This document shows positions 12,281-19,258 of a stretch of 19,258 bases of DNA, one piece after another. The notes under the pieces are model-generated. The model was not told the origin of the DNA, searched no databases, and saw only the letters and a program-made list of their open reading frames with translations. The translations under genes and the position numbers were made by a program. How positions within the stretch are numbered: the stretch's first letter is position 1; each line of letters begins with the position of its first letter. Source of the DNA: an uncultured Clostridia bacterium (GTDB lineage Bacteria > Bacillota > Clostridia > Oscillospirales > Oscillospiraceae); the NCBI GenBank assembly GCA_937893605.1, contig CALBGG010000047.1, positions 1-19,258 of the forward strand. The letters run 5' to 3'.

Positions 12281-13985
12281 GGGCATATATGCCGCCGCGG
12301 GCTATGAGCTCCGAGTGTGTGCCCTGCTCGGCGACGCGGCCTTGCTCGATGACGGCGATGCTGTCGGCATTTCGGATGGTGGACAGGCGGTGGGCGATGA
12401 CGATGCTGGTGCGGCCGACGCACAGCCTGTCGAGCGAGGCCTGGATGCGCCGCTCGGTGACGGTGTCCAGGGCGCTCGTCGCCTCGTCGAGGATAAGCAC
12501 CGGCGGGTTTTTTAAAAAGACGCGCGCAATGGAAATGCGCTGCTTCTGACCGCCCGAGAGCATCACGCCGCGCTCGCCGATGTAGCTGTCGTAGCCGTCG
12601 GGCATCTGCATGATCTCGTCGTGCAGCTCGGCAAGGCGCGCGGCCTCGATTATCTCCTCGTCGCTCGCGTCCGGACGGCCGTAGCGGATATTTTCGCGCA
12701 CGGTGCCGGCAAACATGTAAACATCCTGCTGGATGATGCCGATGTTGCGCCGCAGCGACGCCTGCGTGACGTTTCGCACATCCCTGCCGTCGACGGTGAC
12801 GCTGCCGGAGGAGACGTCGTAAAAGCGCATGATAAGCTGGCTCACGGTGGTCTTGCCGCCTCCGGACGGCCCGATGAGGGCGAGGGTCTTTCCGGCCTCG
12901 GCGCGCAGAGTGACATCGTGCAGCACCTCGACGCTGTCATAGGTGAAGCTCACGTTCTCCAGCGCGATATCACCCTTTACGCGGCCGAGATCGACAGCGT
13001 CCGGCGCGTCCTTTATCTCGGGCTCGGTGCGCATGATCTCAAGAAAGCGCTCGAAGCCGGCGGTACCCTGCATGTAGATCTCGGCAAACTGCGCGAGCTT
13101 GCGCACGGGGTTTATGAAGGTCGAAACGTACAGCGTGAAGGTGATGAGGTCGATGTAGTTAAAGCTGCCGCGCATTATCATAAGTCCGCCGACGGCGATG
13201 ACCGCGACGGGCATGATGCCGGTCGTGAACTCCATGCCGCTCATGAACGCGCCCATTGTTTTGTAGTATTCCTTTTTTGCGCCGCGGTAGAGGTCGTTGG
13301 CTTCGTCGAATTTCTCCTTCTCGAGCTCCTCATTGGCGAAGGCCTTGGCCGTGCGCACGCCGGAAACGCCGTTTTCGAGCGCCGAGTAGATAACGCCCAT
13401 CTTGCGCTTGACCTCCATGTTTGCCTCCTTCATTTTCACGCGGCATTTGAGCGTGAACCACAGGCACAGCGGCAGGAGTATCGCAAGCACCAGCGTCAGC
13501 TGCCAGTTGATCGTCGCCATAATTACCATCGCTCCGGCGATCGTCAGGGCGCAGATGATGATATTCTCCGGCCCGTGGTGGGCAAGCTCGGTGATCTCGA
13601 ACAGATCGCCCGTGAGCCTGCTCATGAGCGTGCCCGTGCGGTTTTTATCGAAAAAGCCGAAGGACAGCTTCTGCATGTGGGTAAAAAGATCCTCGCGCAT
13701 ACGCGACTCGATGTTTACGCCCATGCGGTGTCCGAGCACCGTTATGACGTAGTACAGCGCAGCCTTTAAGACATACGCCAGCGCCAGTATCGCCATGACG
13801 ATAAAAAATGTCTTGTACATGCTCTGCGGCAGGTAGGTCTGCATGCTGCTTTTCGACACATACGGGAACGCAAGGTCGATCGCCGCGACCAGCACCGCGC
13901 ATATCGTGTCGATTATAAACAGCTTCTTCTCGCCCATTATATACGCGAGAAAAATCTTAAACGGACTTTTATTAGCGAATTTCAT
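12258..13985 (-). CDS. ABC exporter, fused transmembrane and ATPase domains (ABCB/MsbA-like)
   Basis: 575 residues, a half-transporter that would act as a homodimer or with a partner. The first ~310 residues form a six-helix exporter domain (ABC_membrane type) with the coupling stretch FFDKNRTGTLMSRLTGD. The ATPase half shows Walker A GPSGGGKTT (372-380), Q-loop IIQQDVYMF, signature LSGGQKQR (from 476), Walker B VLILDEATSALD (E501 as catalytic base) and the H-loop H532. Substrate unknown; drugs, peptides or lipids are all seen in this family. The Shine-Dalgarno is poor (ACAGGT), and repeats lie on both sides, so it looks monocistronic. The last residues (SEASF) and the stop lie in the doubled end of a repeat element. 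Confidence 0.93.
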   Translation of the reverse strand: MKFANKSPFKIFLAYIMGEKKLFIIDTICAVLVAAIDLAFPYVSKSSMQTYLPQSMYKTFFIVMAILALAYVLKAALYYVITVLGHRMGVNIESRMREDLFTHMQKLSFGFFDKNRTGTLMSRLTGDLFEITELAHHGPENIIICALTIAGAMVIMATINWQLTLVLAILLPLCLWFTLKCRVKMKEANMEVKRKMGVIYSALENGVSGVRTAKAFANEELEKEKFDEANDLYRGAKKEYYKTMGAFMSGMEFTTGIMPVAVIAVGGLMIMRGSFNYIDLITFTLYVSTFINPVRKLAQFAEIYMQGTAGFERFLEIMRTEPEIKDAPDAVDLGRVKGDIALENVSFTYDSVEVLHDVTLRAEAGKTLALIGPSGGGKTTVSQLIMRFYDVSSGSVTVDGRDVRNVTQASLRRNIGIIQQDVYMFAGTVRENIRYGRPDASDEEIIEAARLAELHDEIMQMPDGYDSYIGERGVMLSGGQKQRISIARVFLKNPPVLILDEATSALDTVTERRIQASLDRLCVGRTSIVIAHRLSTIRNADSIAVIEQGRVAEQGTHSELIARGGIYARLSEASF

Positions 13986-14180
13986 TTTTACCTGTTCTTT
14001 CTTTGCGGTGTCCCGACCGGTGACATCGGCGGAAACCGTAATGCTTCGCGCAGCGGAAAATTGTGCTTATTTGGTGCAAATTTTTGTTTGGTGCATTTGC
14101 TCTTGTGATGGTTTTTTTCACAGTTTCCGGTCGGGATACCGCAAAAGCCATACAGGAACAGCTTCAATGCGCCACTGAAA
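13986..14180. repeat. Inverted-repeat element with degraded left end
   Basis: The left arm lacks most of the outer 35 bases but keeps TTGCGGTGTCCCGACCGG (14004-14022). The right arm GTTTCCGGTCGGGATACCGC (from 14123) ends CAATGCGCCACTGAAA at 14180. The arms pair well at the inner part. A GTGCTTATTTGGTGCAAA linker lies inside. This occupies the region directly upstream of the ABC exporter start codon. Confidence 0.7.
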
Positions 14181-14227
14181 CACCTCATCCGTCGGCTCTG
14201 CCGACACCTTCCCCTCAAGGGGAAGGC
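14181..14227. repeat. Palindromic module A, copy with GTCGGC/GCCGAC stem
   Basis: CACCTCATCC, GTCGGC-TCT-GCCGAC, then ACCTTCCCCTCAAGGGGAAG. It begins immediately at the end of the preceding element. Confidence 0.8.
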
Positions 14228-14322
14228 AAGGGATGCGGCAGTTTCACGGTTTCGTCGGAATTTTCGATACCGGGATACCGCAATATATGTATCCTCAGCT
14301 GACTAAATGCGCCTCTGAAAAC
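14228..14322. repeat. Inverted-repeat element right arm
   Basis: GGTTTCGTCGGAATTTTCGA, TACCGGGATACCGCAATATA, then ACTAAATGCGCCTCTGAAAA (ending about 14321). No left arm is present. Its outer bases encode the last five residues and stop of RNase H. Confidence 0.7.
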
Positions 14323-14752
14323 TCGCGGCAGCGGCGACCGCGAGCTCGTCGCAGCGGTTATTGTATTCATTCTCGGCGTGACCCTTGACCCAGTGGTAGT
14401 GCAGCTCGTGCTTATCGCACAGCTCCAGAAGCTCCGCCCAGAGGTCGGGGTTCAGCGCCGGTTTTTTATCGGCCTTTTTCCAGCCGTTTTTCCGCCACGA
14501 GACCGCCCAGCCCTTGCTGAGCGCGTCGATGACGTACTTCGAGTCAGAGTACAGCTCAACGATGCAGGGCTCCTTGAGCGCCTTGAGCGCCGAGATAACG
14601 CCGGTGAGCTCCATTCTGTTGTTAGTTGTCTGCTTCTCGCCGCCCGAGAGCTCCTTTTTTGCACCATTATAGCACAAAATCGCGCCCCAGCCGCCCGGTC
14701 CCGGGTTGCCGGAGCACGCTCCGTCGGTGTATATCGTGACAGTTTTCATCAT
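14303..14752 (-). CDS. rnhA: Ribonuclease HI
   Basis: 149 residues. It cleaves RNA in RNA:DNA hybrids, for example R-loops and primers. The catalytic set is complete: D10 in YTDGACSGNPGPGG, E48 in NNRMELTG, D70 in LYSDSKYV, H125 in KGHAENEYNNRCDE and D135. The basic protrusion WAVSWRKNGWKKADKKP of E. coli-type enzymes is also present. The start ATG overlaps the stop of the upstream SHOCT-like gene (ATGA type), so the two are translationally coupled; starting at the next codon, also ATG, is equally possible. The C-terminal FQRRI comes from a repeat-element end (TTTTCAGAGGCGCATTTAG). Confidence 0.96.
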   Translation of the reverse strand: MMKTVTIYTDGACSGNPGPGGWGAILCYNGAKKELSGGEKQTTNNRMELTGVISALKALKEPCIVELYSDSKYVIDALSKGWAVSWRKNGWKKADKKPALNPDLWAELLELCDKHELHYHWVKGHAENEYNNRCDELAVAAAASFQRRI

Positions 14753-15255
14753 TTGAGTCCAAACTTTCGCATGAGGATATTGTACTCATCCTTCTCGATG
14801 AGGCCGTTGCGCAGAAGCTCCTTGAGCTGAGCTGCGCGCTTTTCGTCGGGCGTGCCGCTGATGCTCGGCTCGGCATGCTCGTGATCGTCGTCACAGCGGC
14901 TGAGATCGTCGCGCATTTTCTCGGTCAGGCGCTTGCTCAGACTATCGCCGCCCTCGCGCTTGCCGGCAGACTTCGACATGTCAAAGTGCTGAGGCTTAAA
15001 CTCGCGCTTTTTGGGCTCTGCACGCTCGGGCGCGGCGCTGTCCGCGTCCGACGCCTCGCTCTTTGCATCCTTCTGCTGCTTTTTTATCGCGGCTGCCACG
15101 GCAGCGACAACGCCTATCATCAAAATGATGAAAAACACGCTGCCGCCCATGCCTACCGCATCAATAAACACGAACAGCATAACAACGCCGAAAATAACAA
15201 GCTTCGCAATGCCGCCCTCGGGCTTCTGATCTTTCCTGTTGTCGCTATTCATCAT
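14749..15255 (-). CDS. Small membrane protein with C-terminal SHOCT-like motif
   Basis: 168 residues, starting at one of two adjacent ATGs; a modest GAGG lies upstream. Two transmembrane segments (about 17-34 and 39-58) are followed by a long charged cytoplasmic linker (about 60-140, rich in Glu, Lys, Asp and Ser). The C-terminal short helix pair RAAQLKELLRNGLIEKDEYN has the pattern of SHOCT domains (xxLxxLxxxGxIxxxEFxxxKxxLL). No enzymatic motif is present. SHOCT tails are thought to mediate oligomerisation or protein contacts. The gene is coupled to rnhA by a 4-base overlap, an arrangement that gives no clear functional clue. Known only as a generic family. Confidence 0.75.
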   Translation of the reverse strand: MMNSDNRKDQKPEGGIAKLVIFGVVMLFVFIDAVGMGGSVFFIILMIGVVAAVAAAIKKQQKDAKSEASDADSAAPERAEPKKREFKPQHFDMSKSAGKREGGDSLSKRLTEKMRDDLSRCDDDHEHAEPSISGTPDEKRAAQLKELLRNGLIEKDEYNILMRKFGLK

Positions 15256-15273
15256 TTTTTAGCCTCGCTTTCT

Positions 15274-15497
15274 GTTTTTAGTGGCGCACGGACGCGCCTG
15301 CGGAAAAAACGACCCCTCAGTCAGCTTCGCTGACAGCTCCCCTTACGCAGGTGAGCCAAGGGGTGCGGCACAAATTTAAACCGCACTCGCCGGAAGCGGC
15401 AGTCGTATGGTTTCGTCGGCAGGTGCGATACCGGGACACCGCAATCATCGTATTCGTAGCAGTGTCCGTGCGCCACTGAAAATTCGCCTCTGAAAAA
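15274..15497. repeat. Inverted-repeat element with module B and doubled right end
   Basis: The short left end TTTTTAGTGGCGCACGGACG (15274-15294) is cut into by module B (15310-15363). The right arm (15409-15482) reads GGTTTCGTCGGCAGGTGCGA, TACCGGGACACCGCAATCAT, then GTCCGTGCGCCACTGAAAA. A further short end (TTCGCCTCTGAAAAATG, 15483-15499) follows. The right ends encode the tail of the neighbouring membrane protein. Confidence 0.75.
15310..15363. repeat. Palindromic module B, copy 2
   Basis: CGACCCCTCA, GTCAGCTTCGCTGAC, AGCTCCCCTTACGCAGGTGA, GCCAAGGGG. Inverse orientation relative to the copy at 7027, with a perfect inner hairpin. Confidence 0.75.
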
Positions 15498-15840
15498 TGT
15501 GAGAGAGGGCGGTCAGGGTCAGTGCCGCGGAATATATTCGGTGGCGCCGCATTTTTGCCTTCTGTTCTTTGGCCATGTGGCAGTCTGCAATGAGCACTAC
15601 ACTTATCGCAAATGCCGCAATTCCGCTCAAGGTTTTGATACGGCTCGATTTTTGCGCAGTGGCCATATGCGCGAGCGCGGCGAGAAAATACGCGCCGCTT
15701 GCCGCCTCGTGCGCCTGCATCATGACGGCGTTTGCCTTGTGCATGCCGAGCCTGCGCAGCGGATATTTCACCGTAAGCGCCGCGAGCGAAACTGCCGCGA
15801 TACAGCCGGAGACTTTATGGATCATTGTTTTAGTTTTCAT
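15445..15840 (-). CDS. Small multi-helix membrane protein with regularly placed histidines; unknown function
   Basis: 131 residues. The ATG at 15840 follows AGAGGAT. I do not recognise a named family. Four hydrophobic helices are likely (about 10-26, 46-61, 70-90 and 103-116). Histidines lie at or near helix ends (H8, H34, H44, H58, H88, H100, H114), a spacing reminiscent of small b-type heme membrane proteins (DUF4405/cytochrome b561-like); this is a guess. The natural protein probably ended near residue 116: the last 15 residues (QRRIFSGARTLLRIR) are encoded by two adjoining repeat-element ends. The gene starts 26 bases after the gyrA stop and is probably co-transcribed with it. Confidence 0.7.
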   Translation of the reverse strand: MKTKTMIHKVSGCIAAVSLAALTVKYPLRRLGMHKANAVMMQAHEAASGAYFLAALAHMATAQKSSRIKTLSGIAAFAISVVLIADCHMAKEQKAKMRRHRIYSAALTLTALSHIFQRRIFSGARTLLRIR

Positions 15841-15866
15841 ATTATCCTCTCAGCGGTGCACACGCT

Positions 15867-18389
<2,523 letters not shown>

Positions 18390-18440
18390 TTTTTCAGTAG
18401 CGAATTAACGCTCCTCCTATACGTTTATTGCGTCAGCCCG
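18390..18440. repeat. Inverted-repeat element end touching the gyrA start codon
   Basis: TTTTTCAGTAGCGAATTAAC, GCTCCTCCTATACG, then TTTATTGCGTCAGCCCGG. It starts with the base next to the gyrA ATG and is broken off at 18440 by the next copy. GGAGGAG on the minus strand (18417-18411) belongs to this repeat and lies 21 bases from the ATG. Confidence 0.75.
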
Positions 18441-18442
18441 GA

Positions 18443-18600
18443 TTTTTTAGAGGCGCATTAAGAATGTACCTATACGTTTATTGCGGTGTCCCGGTGTCGA
18501 GACATTGGAATAAACCATATTGTTTCGCGCCTTTTCAGAGCGAACCGGGGTTTTTCTCATACTTTTATTTAGGTGTGTGGCGATGCCGCAGATATAATCA
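18443..18600. repeat. Inverted-repeat element left arm
   Basis: TTTTTTAGAGGCGCATTAAG, ATGTACCTATACG, TTTATTGCGGTGTCCCGG, TGTCGAGACATTGG, AATAAACC (18443-18515). The rest, to the start of module A at 18601, is unassigned and shows no gene. Confidence 0.7.
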
Positions 18601-18647
18601 CACCTCATCCGTCACCTACGGTGACACCTTCCCCTCAAGGGGAAGGC
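18601..18647. repeat. Palindromic module A, copy with GTCACC/GGTGAC stem
   Basis: CACCTCATCC, GTCACC-TAC-GGTGAC, then ACCTTCCCCTCAAGGGGAAG. Both sides of the second stem differ from other copies in a compensated way. Confidence 0.8.
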
Positions 18648-18648
18648 A

Positions 18649-18889
18649 TTTTTTCAGGGGCGCTTTAAGACTGTACCTATACGCATATTGCAGTTGACCG
18701 GTGTCGAGGGTGCGGATAAAACCTGGGCATTTCGCAGCCCATTAAATTGTGCTGATTTGGTGCAAAATTCACTCCGCATCATGTAGGGGCGATCATCGAT
18801 CGCCCGTTTTTCTGTGGTTTTCTCCGCACTCTACGGTCGATTCGAAGCAAAATATGTATCGGTACGATGTAAAAACACCGCCAAAAAAC
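18649..18889. repeat. Complete inverted-repeat element with module D inside
   Basis: The left arm (18649-18722) reads TTTTTTCAGGGGCGCTTTAA, GACTGTACCTATACGC, ATATTGCAGTTGACCGGTG, then GGATAAAACC. The right arm (18817-18889) reads GGTTTTCTCCGCACTCTACG, GTCGATTCGAAGCAAAATAT, GTATCGGTACGATG, ACACCGCCAAAAAA. The interior holds CTGATTTGGTGCAAAA and module D (18781-18810). About 241 bp. Confidence 0.75.
18781..18810. repeat. Palindromic module D, copy 2
   Basis: TGTAGGGGCGATCATCGATC then GCCCGTTTT. The stem GGGCGATC/GATCGCCC differs from copy 1 on both sides so that pairing is kept; the T-run makes it terminator-like on plus. Confidence 0.75.
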
Positions 18890-18929
18890 TGTCTTTTTTA
18901 CATTTGTGTTTAGTTTTCGTTCCGCCTAT

Positions 18930-18960
18930 GCGGGCGAGCAATGCTCGCCCCTACACGGTG
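18930..18960. repeat. Palindromic module D, copy 3 (inverse)
   Basis: GCGGGCGAGCAATGCTCGCC then CCTACACGGTG. It is inverse to copies 1 and 2 and is followed by a linker TTTTGCACCAATACAGAA (about 18971-18988), which is the inverse of the GGTGCAAAA linkers. Confidence 0.7.
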
Positions 18961-19000
18961 CAGGCAAAGATTTTGCACCAATACAGAACACTGCATCCTT

Positions 19001-19049
19001 GCCTTCCCCTTGAGGGGAAGGTGTCAGCCGCAGGCTGACGGATGAGGTG
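19001..19049. repeat. Palindromic module A, copy with GTCAGCC/GGCTGAC stem
   Basis: GCCTTCCCCTTGAGGGGAAG, then GTCAGCC-GCA-GGCTGAC, then GGATGAGGTG. It directly abuts the next element's T-tract. Confidence 0.8.
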
Positions 19050-19131
19050 TTTTTTCAGTGGCGTTTTCACGTTGTACCAATACGTTTATTGCGGTATCCC
19101 GACCGGAAACTGCGGATAAAACCTTCGCAAA
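19050..19131. repeat. Inverted-repeat element left arm
   Basis: TTTTTTCAGTGGCGTTTTCA, GTTGTACCAATACG, TTTATTGCGGTATCCCGACC, GGATAAAACC (ending 19123). The element continues toward the window edge with modules C and B; no right arm is visible before the end. Confidence 0.7.
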
Positions 19132-19164
19132 CGGAATGGGCAAGCCCATTCCCTACAGGGTGCA
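19132..19164. repeat. Palindromic module C, copy 3 (inverse)
   Basis: CGGAATGGGCAAGCCCATTC then CCTACAGGGTGCAC. It is inverse to copies at 4765 and 12155. A TTGCACTAAATCAG linker follows (about 19175-19188). Confidence 0.75.
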
Positions 19165-19206
19165 CCGCAAATTTTGCACTAAATCAGAATAATAATTGCG
19201 CACAGC

Positions 19207-19258
19207 GACCCCTCAGTCAGCTTCGCTGACAGCTCCCCTTACGCAGGGGAGCCAATGG
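19207..19258. repeat. Palindromic module B, copy 3
   Basis: GACCCCTCA, GTCAGCTTCGCTGAC, AGCTCCCCTTACGCAGGGGA, GCCA, running to the window edge. Same orientation as copy 2. Confidence 0.75.

Noticed and set aside
18390..19258. Possible CRISPR array or oriC in the gene-free end
   Set aside because: The repeats are of several different kinds, in both orientations, with no regular spacer length. No DnaA-box cluster or AT-rich unwinding region was seen.

Overview
The window looks like chromosomal core DNA of a GC-rich, endospore-forming gut Clostridia (Firmicutes/Bacillota; an Oscillospirales-like lineage is my best guess). Pointers are a spore germination protease gene (gpr), parAB with three canonical parS sites, AGGAGG-type ribosome binding sites, a lysine riboswitch, and intergenic regions packed with short palindromic repeats. 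No phage, plasmid, CRISPR or defence genes were seen, and no transposase.

Layout. 1-642 (minus): 5' part of an NhaC-family transporter gene with promoter, lysine riboswitch and terminator. 928-1767 (plus): glycerophosphodiester phosphodiesterase. 2071-4051 (minus): two overlapping genes for G3E/CobW GTPases, one with a His-rich metal-binding stretch and one fused to a TIGR03943/YcgQ-like C-terminal domain. They are divergent from a GNAT acetyltransferase (4164-4649, plus) and share a symmetric promoter region with it. 4960-6282 (plus): D-Ala-D-Ala carboxypeptidase. 6490-6927 (minus): mscL. 7470-10476 (minus): a parA-parB-serS operon, with parS sites abutting the parA promoter and gpr just upstream. 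11735-11998 (plus): rpsT with a long structured leader. 12258-13985 (minus): ABC exporter. 14303-15255 (minus): rnhA and a SHOCT-like membrane protein gene. 15445-18389 (minus): gyrA and a small His-bearing membrane protein gene. 18390-19258: no gene, only repeats.

The most striking feature is a dispersed family of imperfect inverted-repeat elements of about 200-290 bp. Their arms of about 70 bp start with T-tract + AGAGGCGC and end near CCGACAAAACC. They occupy most intergenic gaps, often abut stop codons, promoters or start codons, and supply the last codons of at least three proteins. Inside and between them sit four further classes of short palindromic modules, called A-D here, whose stems vary in a compensated way between copies. 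This reads as a non-autonomous (MITE-like) element family that has shaped gene ends across the region. A function beyond that is not shown by the sequence.

The genes are mostly housekeeping: chromosome segregation (parA, parB, parS), topology (gyrA), RNA:DNA hybrid removal (rnhA), translation (serS, rpsT), envelope (carboxypeptidase, mscL, ABC exporter), metal handling (CobW pair) and sporulation/germination (gpr). The parAB/parS cluster together with gyrA suggests a location near the replication origin, but this is inference.
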